Source: JBPCMN01 sp013695115
GTDB taxonomy: Bacteria; Actinomycetota; Acidimicrobiia; IMCC26256; JACDBD01
Direction: 5' to 3'
Assembly: GCA_051002235.1 (NCBI GenBank)
Contig: JBPCMN010000058.1
Span: 24,743-88,742, forward strand
DNA: 64,000 bases
How positions within the stretch are numbered: the stretch's first letter is position 1; each line of letters opens with the position of its first letter. Below are positions 1 to 7,534 of the stretch, piece by piece. The translations under genes and the position numbers were made by a program. The notes below the pieces were generated by a model. It ran no database searches. It was not told where the DNA came from and worked only from the letters and a program-made list of their open reading frames with translations.

Positions 1-981
1 GCCATCCTCGGTTACGACCCCAACGTGTTCCATACCGGCCGGGCGCCCATCGAGGCCGCGGCCATGGGCGTCGAGCTGGCGCCGGACGAGGTGGCGTTCC
101 GCTGCAATCTCGTCACGGTCGATGACGCAACCGACCCGCCGACGATGGTTGACTTCGCCGCCGGCCACCCGACCAGCGAGCAGAGTCACCCCATCGTCAC
201 CGCCCTCGACGAAGCGCTCGGAGCCGGCCGCGACGGCGTGCGCTTCCATGCCGGCGTCGAGTACCGCCACCTGTGCGTGGTGCCGGCAGACTTCGGCGAC
301 GCCGAGTGCGTCCCGCCTCACGACCTCACCGGCCGCGGCGCGGTCATGCCCAGCGGCCCGGCCGCCCCGAAGCTGGCCGCGCTCATGGACGCGTCCAAGG
401 AGATCGTGCGCGCCGCGGCCCGGGAGGTCGGCTCGGACGCGACCCAGATCTGGCTGTGGGGCCAGGGCGTGCGCCCCTCGATGCCGGCGTTCGCGGACCG
501 CTACGGCGTCACCGGCCGGCTGAGCTCGGCCGTCGACCTCGTGCGGGGACTCGGTGTGCTCACCGGCCTGGAGGTGGTCGACGTCCCCGGCGCAACCGCC
601 GGGTTCGACAACGACTACGTCGCCCAGCGCGACGCTTGCCTGCGCTCGCTCGCCGACCGCGACTTCTTCCTCCTCCACGTCGAGGCCACCGACGAGGCCG
701 GCCACCAGGGCAACGTCGCCGAGAAGGTTGCCGCGCTCGAGCGCTGGGACACCGATGTCATCGCGCCGCTCGCGGACGCGCTCGACGGCGAGCCCTGGCG
801 CCTGCTGGTCATGCCCGACCACGCCACGCCGTGCGTGCTCAAGACCCACACCTCCGACCCCGTGCCCTATCTCCTCTTCGACGCTGCCGTCGACGGACCG
901 GGCGGCGAGTACACCGAGCGCAGCGTCGCCGGCGGCGGCGCGGTGGTCGCGCACACCCTGATGGAGCGCCTGCTCGCCTAG
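1..981 (+). CDS. apgM: 2,3-bisphosphoglycerate-independent phosphoglycerate mutase, archaeal (ApgM) type, 5'-truncated by window edge
   Basis: The reading frame is open from base 1 (AILGYDPNVFHTGR...), so about 326 C-terminal residues are present and roughly 80 are missing upstream. The family interconverts 3- and 2-phosphoglycerate in glycolysis and belongs to the alkaline phosphatase superfamily. Visible family motifs are GYDP-x4-GRAPIEAAAMG with AFRCNLVTV, the PSGPAAPKL segment, IWLWGQG, and the C-terminal metal-binding segment PDHATP...KTHTSDPVPYLL. A CTG- or GTG-started cDPG synthetase follows within about 15 bp, then a 2-phosphoglycerate kinase, so the product 2-phosphoglycerate feeds the next two enzymes. 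Some family members are annotated as homoserine kinases; the neighbours favour the mutase role. Confidence 0.85.
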   Translation, partial: AILGYDPNVFHTGRAPIEAAAMGVELAPDEVAFRCNLVTVDDATDPPTMVDFAAGHPTSEQSHPIVTALDEALGAGRDGVRFHAGVEYRHLCVVPADFGDAECVPPHDLTGRGAVMPSGPAAPKLAALMDASKEIVRAAAREVGSDATQIWLWGQGVRPSMPAFADRYGVTGRLSSAVDLVRGLGVLTGLEVVDVPGATAGFDNDYVAQRDACLRSLADRDFFLLHVEATDEAGHQGNVAEKVAALERWDTDVIAPLADALDGEPWRLLVMPDHATPCVLKTHTSDPVPYLLFDAAVDGPGGEYTERSVAGGGAVVAHTLMERLLA

Positions 982-995
982 CGAGGGGGACAGAG

Positions 996-2390
996 CTGCC
1001 AGTCCGCACGCTCGTGCTCGTCGACGGCGAGCACTACCCGCCTGTAGTGCGCGCCGCGATCGACGAGCTGCGCGCCGCCGGGAGCGACGTCGTCGGCGCG
1101 GCCCTGCTCGGCGGGGGCGAGAAGCTGCGGGTCGACGAGGCGCCCGAGTACGGGGTCGCGTCCGACGCGGTCGTCTCCGGTGCCTCACCTCTCGCCGCGC
1201 TCCTCGAGTCCCTGGCGCGCTTCGACCCCGACGAGGTCGTCGACCTCTCCGACGAGCCCGTCCTGGACGCCCGCACCCGCATGCTCCTGGCCGCGCACGC
1301 GCTCCACCACGGCGTGCCCTACCGCGGGGCCGACTTCCGTTTCGACCCGCCACCGCGCCCGCGCCGGGCGGTGAAGCCGAGCATGGCGGTGATCGGGACG
1401 GGTAAGCGCACGGGCAAGACCGCGGTCGCGTCGGCGGCGGCGCGCGCGCTGGCTGCCCGCGGGCGCGCCCCGGTGATCGTGGCGATGGGGCGGGGCGGGC
1501 CCTCGGAGCCCGAGCTGGTCGATCCCGCCCGCGCCGACCTGTCCCCGGCGGGACTGCTGGCGCGCGCCGATGCCGGCCGCCACGCCGCCAGCGACCACCT
1601 CGAGGACGCGCTCACCGCCGGCGTCACCACCGTCGGCACCCGTCGGTGCGGGGGTGGGCTCGCGGGCGCGCCGGCCTCGAGCACGTTTGCCGACGGCGTC
1701 GCGCTCGCGAACGCGCGTCCCGAGACGCTGCTGGTGCTCGAAGGCTCGGGCGCGGCGATCCCACCCGTCCACGCCGACGCCACCATCTGCGTGGTGCCCG
1801 CGTCGGCGGACGTCGAGGTCGCCACCGGCTACCTGGGTCCCTACGCCCTGTTGCTGAGTGACGTGGTCGTCGTTACACTTTCCGAAGTTGCACCGCCCGG
1901 CTCGAGTCGGGGTGCCATCCCGGCCGCACGGTTGGCCGAACGGCTGGAAGACCGCATCCGGAGCATCATCCCGGAGATCCCGGTCGTCCGCACCGTCCTG
2001 CGACCCTGGCCTCTCGCCTCGATCGCGCAGCGGTCCATCTTCTTTGCCACCACCGCTCCTGAGCCGGTTGCAGCCCGGTCGGCGGTGTATCTGGGGTCTC
2101 GGCACCACGCCACCGTCGTGGGCTGGACCAGCAACCTCGCCGACCGAGCCCGGCTCGCCGAGGACCTGGCCCGGCTCCCCGAGGGGGTCGAGGTGCTCGT
2201 AACGGAGTTGAAGGCAGCCGCGGTCGACGTCGCCACCCGGGCGGCGCTCGAGCGGGGCATGGAGGTCATCTACTGCGACAACCGGCCGGAGCCCGTCTCG
2301 GCGGGCGCCGGCACCGACAAGCTCGACGCCGCGGTCGTGGCGGTGGCCGAGCTCGCCACCGAGCGGTTCGGAGCAGCACCACAACCATGA
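996..2390 (+). CDS. cpgS: Cyclic 2,3-diphosphoglycerate synthetase
   Basis: About 464 residues, close to the length of the methanogen enzyme. The family makes the intramolecular phosphoanhydride of 2,3-diphosphoglycerate using ATP. The N-terminus reads VRTLVLVDGEHYPPVV, typical of the family, and a nucleotide-binding segment VIGTGKRTGKTAVASAAARA lies near residue 130. The most likely start is CTG at 996, 5 nt behind a GAGGGGGA ribosome site at 983-990; GTG at 1014 is the conventional alternative but would cut the conserved N-terminus short. The stop overlaps the ATG of the next gene (ATGA). The family is best known from thermophilic methanogens, so its presence here between a mutase and a 2-phosphoglycerate kinase is striking. 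Confidence 0.85.
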   Translation: MPVRTLVLVDGEHYPPVVRAAIDELRAAGSDVVGAALLGGGEKLRVDEAPEYGVASDAVVSGASPLAALLESLARFDPDEVVDLSDEPVLDARTRMLLAAHALHHGVPYRGADFRFDPPPRPRRAVKPSMAVIGTGKRTGKTAVASAAARALAARGRAPVIVAMGRGGPSEPELVDPARADLSPAGLLARADAGRHAASDHLEDALTAGVTTVGTRRCGGGLAGAPASSTFADGVALANARPETLLVLEGSGAAIPPVHADATICVVPASADVEVATGYLGPYALLLSDVVVVTLSEVAPPGSSRGAIPAARLAERLEDRIRSIIPEIPVVRTVLRPWPLASIAQRSIFFATTAPEPVAARSAVYLGSRHHATVVGWTSNLADRARLAEDLARLPEGVEVLVTELKAAAVDVATRAALERGMEVIYCDNRPEPVSAGAGTDKLDAAVVAVAELATERFGAAPQP

Positions 2391-3340
2391 AGCAGCAACC
2401 GCGCCACATCGTCATCTCGGGCGAGGAGCACCAGCTCCCGTACTCGAAGGGGTTGATGGCCGCCTCGATCATGGCCACCGGCCTCGCGCCGGCGCGCGCC
2501 TTCCACGTCGCCGAGCGGGTCGAGGAGCGGCTGCACGAGACCGGCGTGCTCTCGCTCACCCGGGCCGAGCTGTTCGATGTCGCCCACGAGGTGCTCGTCG
2601 ACGAGGTGGGGGAGCGCTACGCCGAGTCGTTCACGAAGTGGCAGGTCGCCAACGAGCTCGATCGCCCCCTGGTCATCCTCATCGGGGGCGCGACCGGCGT
2701 CGGCAAGTCGACGATCGCCACCCAGCTGGCGGCCCGGCTCGGCTTGACCCGGATCATCCCGACGGACGCGATCCGCGAGGTCATGCGGGCCATGTTCAGC
2801 GACGAGATGCTGCCGACCCTGCACACGTCGTCGTTCGAGGCCGAACGGCTCGCGGCCCGTAATCCGCTGCCCCGCAGCGCCGACCCCGTGGTCATCGGGT
2901 TCCGCGAGCAATCGGCCGCGGTCATGGTTGGCGTACGCGCCCTCGTCCGGCGTGCCATCATGGAGGGTACCGACCTGATCCTCGAGGGCGCCCACATCGC
3001 CCCGGGATTCCTCGACCTTTCCGAGTTCGAGGGTGCGGTCGTGGTCCCGTTCGTGGTCACGGTCGACGACGAGGAGCTGCACCGCTCGCACTTCATCCTG
3101 CGGGCCCACGAGTCACGGGGGCGGGTCTCCGACCGGTATCTCGACCATTTCGACAACATCCGCAAGATCCAGCGCTACGTGAAGTCGCTGGCCATGGAGC
3201 ACGGCATGCCGATCATCCCGTCCTACAACCTCGACGCCACCCTCTCGCAGGTGATCGAGCTGGTGGTGACCGAGGCCACCCGGGCCGTCCCGTCTCCAGT
3301 CCCTTCCCCATTGACCCCCACCACTTCCCCGACCCGATAA
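2387..3340 (+). CDS. pgk2: 2-phosphoglycerate kinase
   Basis: 317 residues. It phosphorylates 2-phosphoglycerate to 2,3-diphosphoglycerate with ATP, the substrate of the cDPG synthetase just upstream. Residues 1 to about 95 resemble an ATP-cone (HIVISGEEHQLPYSKGLMA...), followed by a P-loop GGATGVGKST at residues 100-109. Motifs DAIREVMR, LILEGAHIAPGF and RGRVSDRYL are typical of the family. The C-terminal 20 residues are Pro/Ser/Thr-rich. The start overlaps the upstream stop by 4 nt, implying translational coupling. Together with the two genes before it this forms an apparent cDPG pathway operon. Confidence 0.88.
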   Translation: MKQQPRHIVISGEEHQLPYSKGLMAASIMATGLAPARAFHVAERVEERLHETGVLSLTRAELFDVAHEVLVDEVGERYAESFTKWQVANELDRPLVILIGGATGVGKSTIATQLAARLGLTRIIPTDAIREVMRAMFSDEMLPTLHTSSFEAERLAARNPLPRSADPVVIGFREQSAAVMVGVRALVRRAIMEGTDLILEGAHIAPGFLDLSEFEGAVVVPFVVTVDDEELHRSHFILRAHESRGRVSDRYLDHFDNIRKIQRYVKSLAMEHGMPIIPSYNLDATLSQVIELVVTEATRAVPSPVPSPLTPTTSPTR

Positions 3341-3351
3341 GGAGAACCTCC

Positions 3352-3416
3352 ATGGCGCCGGAACGAAGCGAAGCCCTGGCCGGACGGCCGGGAGGGCGAA
3401 GCGGAGTGACCCATGA
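3352..3416 (+). repeat. Probable degenerate copy of the stop-associated hairpin repeat (copy R1)
   Basis: Twelve bases after the pgk2 stop is a GC-rich stretch with the same order as the clear copies: a GGAACGAAGCGAAG block, an imperfect hairpin CCTGGCC-GGAC-GGCCGGG, then GCGAAGCGGAGTGACCCA, which resembles the GAGCGAGTGTGACCAAG tail of the copy at 41697. It is shorter and more diverged than the others, so membership is tentative. Confidence 0.35.
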
Positions 3417-3420
3417 GTGA
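3352..3420 (+). CDS. Possible 22-residue leader peptide overlapping the rho start
   Basis: An ATG at 3352 lies 6-7 nt behind a good ribosome site (AAGGAG, 3340-3345) and opens a 22-codon frame (MAPERSEALAG...) that ends at TGA 3418-3420, after crossing the rho ATG at 3413 in another frame (ATGAGTGA). The arrangement would couple rho translation to the leader. The peptide is encoded by the repeat-like stretch R1, so it may be incidental. No homologue is recognised. Confidence 0.3.
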   Translation: MAPERSEALAGRPGGRSGVTHE

Positions 3421-5167
3421 GGACCAGCAACAGGAGCTCGAGCGTTCCGTGCTCGACGGCAAGGATCGCGAGCAGCTCCACGAGATCGCGGGTGCGATGG
3501 GCGTGCGCGCTGCCACCCGCATGAAGAAGGGCGACCTCATCGACGCCATCCTCGACGCCGCCAACGGCGACGCCGATGCCGGCCCGTCCAGCAACGAGGG
3601 TGCCGACGAGAAGCCCCGCCGCATCCGGTCGGCGCGCGCCAGCGAGGCCGATGCCGATCCCATCGCGGCCCTCGCCGCCGAGGAGGACGCGCTCGCCGCG
3701 GTCACCGACGGCGGCGACGCCGAGGCGGGCGAGCCCGCCGCCCGGCCCCGACCCCGCGCCCGAACCAGCTCGGCCGAAGCCGGTTCCTCCGGCGAGCGCG
3801 GCGGCTCCGACAAGGGCGGGTCGTCGGGCGGCGGCACCGCCACCGCCACCCGGACGCGCACCAACGAGCCCCGTACCGACCCGCCCAAGGCTGACGGGCC
3901 CAAGGCTGACGGGCCCAAGGCCGACGGGCCCAAGGCTGACGGGGAGGACGAGCGCCAGAGCTACGGCGAGGGCAACCGCCGCCGCCGCCGCCGCCGGGGG
4001 CGCGAGCGCCAGGGCGAGGATGCCGAGCCCCAGGGCGAGCCCGAGCCGACCGAGGGCCTGCTCGACCTACGCGACGAGGGCTACGGCTTCCTGCGGGCGA
4101 CGGGCTACCTGGCCGGTCCCCAGGACGTCTACGTCTCGGCGTCGCAGGTGAAGCGGTTCTCGCTGCGCAAGGGCGACTACGTCAAGGGCATGACCCGGCC
4201 CGCGGCCCGCACCGAGAAGTACCCCGCGCTGTTGCGCGTCGACGAGATCAACGGCATGAGCCCCGACGAGGCGCGCGCCCGCCCCCGCTTCGAGGATCTC
4301 ACGCCGCTGTTCCCCGACTCGCAGCTGCGGCTCGAGCTCGACGACGACCCGCTCAACATGACCGGGCGCATCGTCGACCTTATCTCGCCCATCGGCAAGG
4401 GCCAGCGCGGCCTGGTCGTGTCGCCGCCGAAGGCGGGCAAGACCACCATCCTCAAGCAGCTCGTCTACTCGGTGGAACGCAACAACCCCGAGGTGCACCT
4501 CATGGTGCTGCTCGTCGACGAGCGGCCCGAGGAGTTCACCGACATGCGCCGCCACGTGCTCCAGGGCGAGGTGGTGGCGAGCACGTTCGACCGCCCGTCC
4601 GAGGAGCACACCCAGGTGGCCGAGCTCACCATCGATCGGGCCAAGCGCCTCGTCGAGATGGGCCAGGACGTCGTCATCGTGCTCGACGGCATCACCCGCC
4701 TCGCCCGCGCCTACAACCTGTCGGCGCCCGCGTCGGGGAGGATCCTCTCGGGTGGTGTCGACTCGACCGCCCTGTACCCGCCCAAGAGGTTTTTCGGCGC
4801 GGCGCGGAATATCGAGGAAGGCGGGTCGTTGACCATCATCGCCACCGCCCTCATCGAGACCGGCAGCCGGATGGACGAGGTGATCTTCGAGGAGTTCAAG
4901 GGCACCGGCAACATGGAGCTACGCCTCGACCGGCGCCTGTCCGAGCGGCGGATCTACCCGTCGATCGACGTCGAGGGGTCGAGCACCCGCCACGAGGAGC
5001 TGCTGTTCGACCGCGACCAGCTCCAGCAGGTGTGGAAGCTGCGGCGGGTGCTGAACGCCCTGGAGGACGGCAAGGGCCTCGAGTTGCTCATGGACAAGAT
5101 CCGCACCACCAAGAGCAACGACGAGTTCCTCGCCGAGATCGCCAAGGCGCCGAGTCCCGGCTCGTAA
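3413..5167 (+). CDS. rho: Transcription termination factor Rho
   Basis: 584 residues. Hexameric RNA helicase that ends transcription. Residues 1 to about 60 form the Rho_N/SAP-like domain. Residues about 60-205 are a low-complexity, charged insert as in many actinobacterial Rho proteins, including four PKADG repeats and an uninterrupted Arg run followed by GRERQGE. The RNA-binding cold-shock-like domain begins near residue 210 (LLDLRDEGYGFLRATGY), and the ATPase core has the P-loop SPPKAGKTT (from about residue 337), VLLVDERPEEFTDM and RFFGAARNIEEGGSLTIIAT. The ATG at 3413 has GGAG 6 nt upstream. It is followed by rpmE, a common actinobacterial order. Confidence 0.97.
   Translation: MSEDQQQELERSVLDGKDREQLHEIAGAMGVRAATRMKKGDLIDAILDAANGDADAGPSSNEGADEKPRRIRSARASEADADPIAALAAEEDALAAVTDGGDAEAGEPAARPRPRARTSSAEAGSSGERGGSDKGGSSGGGTATATRTRTNEPRTDPPKADGPKADGPKADGPKADGEDERQSYGEGNRRRRRRRGRERQGEDAEPQGEPEPTEGLLDLRDEGYGFLRATGYLAGPQDVYVSASQVKRFSLRKGDYVKGMTRPAARTEKYPALLRVDEINGMSPDEARARPRFEDLTPLFPDSQLRLELDDDPLNMTGRIVDLISPIGKGQRGLVVSPPKAGKTTILKQLVYSVERNNPEVHLMVLLVDERPEEFTDMRRHVLQGEVVASTFDRPSEEHTQVAELTIDRAKRLVEMGQDVVIVLDGITRLARAYNLSAPASGRILSGGVDSTALYPPKRFFGAARNIEEGGSLTIIATALIETGSRMDEVIFEEFKGTGNMELRLDRRLSERRIYPSIDVEGSSTRHEELLFDRDQLQQVWKLRRVLNALEDGKGLELLMDKIRTTKSNDEFLAEIAKAPSPGS
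3884..3943 (+). repeat. Four tandem 15-bp repeats inside rho
   Basis: The unit CCCAAGGCTGACGGG occurs four times in a row; the third has a silent T-to-C change. It encodes PKADG each time and lies in the disordered insert of Rho, so copy number can change without breaking the frame. Confidence 0.95.
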
Positions 5168-5191
5168 ATCGGGTCGTACACTGGAGAAGCG

Positions 5192-5413
5192 ATGAAAGCG
5201 GATATCCACCCCGACTACGTCGAGTGCCGCGTGACCTGCTCGTGCGGCAACACGTTCACCACCCGCTCGACCGTGCCCGAGCTGCGGGCCGAACTGTGCG
5301 CGGAGTGCCACCCCTTCTATACGGGCAAGCAGAAGCTGGTCGACACCGGCGGGCGGGTCGAGCGCTTCCAGCGCCGGTACGCCAAGGCCGACGCCGCCAA
5401 GAAGAAGGCCTAA
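5192..5413 (+). CDS. rpmE: 50S ribosomal protein L31, zinc-binding type
   Basis: 73 residues, a normal length for L31. It binds the large ribosomal subunit near the central protuberance. Four cysteines, C16, C18, C36 and C39, form the zinc-binding (C+) version, with the family motif HPxY at residues 6-9. GGAG at 5183-5186 is a suitable ribosome site. A TACACT box at 5177-5182 could be a -10. It follows rho by 24 bp. Confidence 0.96.
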   Translation: MKADIHPDYVECRVTCSCGNTFTTRSTVPELRAELCAECHPFYTGKQKLVDTGGRVERFQRRYAKADAAKKKA

Positions 5414-5417
5414 CCCG

Positions 5418-6359
5418 GTGGCGCGTCAGCCCCTGCCGAAGTACATGGGCGGGCAGGCCGTGATGGAAGGCGTGATGATGCGCGGCGAGCGCGCCTGGGC
5501 CGTCGCCGTGCGCACGCTCGACGGCGACATCGAGGTCGAGGTCCACGACGCGCCCCGCTGGGCCGAGCGCTGGTCGAAGATCCCGCTCGTACGCGGGGTG
5601 GTGACGTTGGCTGAGTCGCTGACGCTGGGGTTCAAGGCCCTGACGTGGTCGGCCAACAAGCAGGTGCCCGAGGAAGAGCAACTCTCCTCCAAGGCGATCG
5701 GCTGGACGATGGCGGTCGCGTTGACCGTCTTCACCGCCATCTTCATCCTGCTGCCGGCGTTCGGCGCCCGGGGCCTCAACCGGGTCCTGCCCCTCGACGG
5801 GTTCTGGCTCCACGCCGCCGAGGGCGCGCTCCGCATCGGCCTGTTCATGGGCTACATCCTGCTCATCGGGCGCATGGCCGACATCAAGCGCGTGTTCCAG
5901 TACCACGGCGCCGAGCACAAGGCGATCGCGGCCTACGAGAACGGAGTCGAGGTGACACCGGAGTCGGCGCAGCGCTTCACCACCGAGCACGTGCGCTGCG
6001 GTACCAACTTCCTCCTGACCGTGATGGTGATCACCATCGTCGTGTACGCGTTCTTCGGCCGGCCGGCGCTCCCGCTGCTGATCGCGTCGCGGGTGCTGCT
6101 CATTCCGCTCATCGCCGGCATCAGCTACGAGATCATCCGGTTTGCCGCCCGGCACATGGACAAGGCGTGGATGCGCGTCCTCATGCGGCCCGGGCTGGCG
6201 CTGCAGAAGCTCACGACCCGCCAACCGAGCCTCGACCAGCTCGAGGTTGCGATCACCTCGCTGAAGGCGGTCATGACCGCCGAGCAGCTGAGCGAGGTCG
6301 AGGCCCGGCGCCCGCAGCCGGCGCCGGCCGCGCTGCCCGCGTTCCGCGGCGCGCTGTAG
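5418..6359 (+). CDS. DUF1385 family integral membrane protein (YqhQ-like)
   Basis: 313 residues from GTG 5418, 4 bp after rpmE, so probably one operon. The N-terminus MARQPLPKYMGGQAVMEGVMM is the hallmark of DUF1385. There are about four membrane segments: near residues 95-115, 138-158, 193-213 and 218-240. The conserved YHGAEHKAIAAYE motif follows the second segment. The biochemical role of the family is unknown. In many Gram-positive genomes it sits between rpmE and prfA; here four coding units lie between it and prfA. Confidence 0.88.
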   Translation: MARQPLPKYMGGQAVMEGVMMRGERAWAVAVRTLDGDIEVEVHDAPRWAERWSKIPLVRGVVTLAESLTLGFKALTWSANKQVPEEEQLSSKAIGWTMAVALTVFTAIFILLPAFGARGLNRVLPLDGFWLHAAEGALRIGLFMGYILLIGRMADIKRVFQYHGAEHKAIAAYENGVEVTPESAQRFTTEHVRCGTNFLLTVMVITIVVYAFFGRPALPLLIASRVLLIPLIAGISYEIIRFAARHMDKAWMRVLMRPGLALQKLTTRQPSLDQLEVAITSLKAVMTAEQLSEVEARRPQPAPAALPAFRGAL

Positions 6360-6411
6360 CCCGCTCCCTGACGTTCGCGCGCTTCCGTCTGCGTGACATC
6401 GGGCACCATGT

Positions 6412-6442
6412 TCTTGCACTCCGCGTGCAAGAGTCTTAGGCT
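6412..6442 (+). promoter_or_regulatory. Sigma-70-like promoter with an embedded perfect inverted repeat
   Basis: TTGCAC (6414-6419), 17 bp, then TAGGCT (6437-6442), with GTG of the next gene 6 nt further on, which predicts a leaderless transcript. An 8-bp perfect inverted repeat TCTTGCAC-TCCGC-GTGCAAGA (6412-6432) covers the -35 and spacer, where a repressor dimer would block RNA polymerase. Confidence 0.55.
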
Positions 6443-6448
6443 CGGGTC

Positions 6449-7534
6449 GTGAGCAAGCTCCCCTCCAACAACGTCCAGACCGAGTGGACCGAGACGGAGC
6501 TGCTCGCCTCGGACGAGATCGCCGAGCCGCTGGTCGCCGCGGGCGTGCGCTGCCACGGCGGCTTCGACGCCGCCGGCGAGTACCGGTCCCCGCGCACCCG
6601 CAACCGCTCGCCCGCGATCGACGCCTGGCAGCGGCACCACCGCGAGCAGTTCGGAACCGAGCTCATCGACGTGCCGTTGTCGACCTGGCCCGAGAGCTAC
6701 CCCAACGTCGCCCAGGCCAAGTTCCTGTTGCGCTCCGGGGTGCGCGAGCCGATGATCACCGTCCTCACCCGGATCGGCACCGTCGAGGGCTTCGGCGCCA
6801 TGATCCGCTACGCGGACGTCGGCGACATTCAGCGCTTCTTCGACGACAGCATCACCGGCACCGCGACCGCCCACCTCAACCGCGGTCTGTTCGAGGCCCA
6901 CGCCCGCGACGAAGCCGGCTTCGAGGACGAGGCCGGCCACAAGCAGATGTGGTTCGCGGCGCGCGACATCGCGTTCGAGGAGCCGATCACAGAGGACCAG
7001 ACCGCGACCATGCTCGAGCGCATGGGCCTTCGTGGCAGCGGTGGGAGTGCGCCCGACCCGGAGCGGATTCGCCGCCAGATGGAGGATCAGCTCGTGTTCA
7101 CCGACCTCGACTTCGGGCTCGAGATGCTCGTGCAGCGGATGATCGGCATCCTGCTCATCGAGATCTCGGCGTTCCACACGTTTGCGTGGGCCGAAGCCGT
7201 GCTGTCCGACGCCGATCTCGTTGCCGGCGATGGCGACGCCGCACGGGTCGTCTCCTACATTCGCCGGGACGAGACCCCCCACGTCGAGTACCTCAAGACC
7301 GCCATCACCGAGATGCGCGACCGAACGTTCGTCGGCGAGTCGGGACGGAAGATCCCCGGGACCGAGGTCGTGGGCGAGCTCTGGGACCGGGGCCTGGCCG
7401 ACTCGCTCGGACCCCGCCGCGAGCAGCAGCGCGAGACGACCCGGCGCGAGATCGAGCGCGCAGTGCGGGCGAATCCGGGCGGCGACGACCTGCTCGAGGA
7501 GCTCGACGCGCTCAGCACGGAGGCGCAGACGTGA
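6449..7534 (+). CDS. Uncharacterised putative di-iron (ferritin-like) protein
   Basis: 361 residues from GTG 6449, placed 6 nt after a TAGGCT -10 box. I do not recognise the family with confidence. The mostly helical sequence carries a set of Glu/His motifs that could form a di-iron carboxylate site: RGLFEAHARDE with DEAGHKQMW (ExxH), LEMLVQRMIG with EISAFHTFAWAE, and RRDETPHVEYL (ExxH). A ferritin-like or ribonucleotide-reductase-R2-like oxygenase/oxidase fold is therefore inferred. It has no signal peptide or membrane segment. Its stop overlaps the start of the flavin-dependent oxidoreductase that follows (GTGA), so the two are probably made together and may act in one oxidative pathway. 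Confidence 0.6.
   Translation: MSKLPSNNVQTEWTETELLASDEIAEPLVAAGVRCHGGFDAAGEYRSPRTRNRSPAIDAWQRHHREQFGTELIDVPLSTWPESYPNVAQAKFLLRSGVREPMITVLTRIGTVEGFGAMIRYADVGDIQRFFDDSITGTATAHLNRGLFEAHARDEAGFEDEAGHKQMWFAARDIAFEEPITEDQTATMLERMGLRGSGGSAPDPERIRRQMEDQLVFTDLDFGLEMLVQRMIGILLIEISAFHTFAWAEAVLSDADLVAGDGDAARVVSYIRRDETPHVEYLKTAITEMRDRTFVGESGRKIPGTEVVGELWDRGLADSLGPRREQQRETTRREIERAVRANPGGDDLLEELDALSTEAQT

Noticed and set aside
273..995. Upstream extension of the cDPG synthetase frame inside apgM
   Set aside because: The extension is an Arg-rich out-of-frame reading of apgM; the conserved protein starts at about 996 behind a ribosome site.
6414..6439. CIRCE-like arrangement TTGCACTC-N9-GAGTCTTAG (HrcA site)
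   Set aside because: The right half matches GAGTGCTAA poorly and no chaperone gene follows; the TCTTGCAC/GTGCAAGA palindrome explains the bases better.
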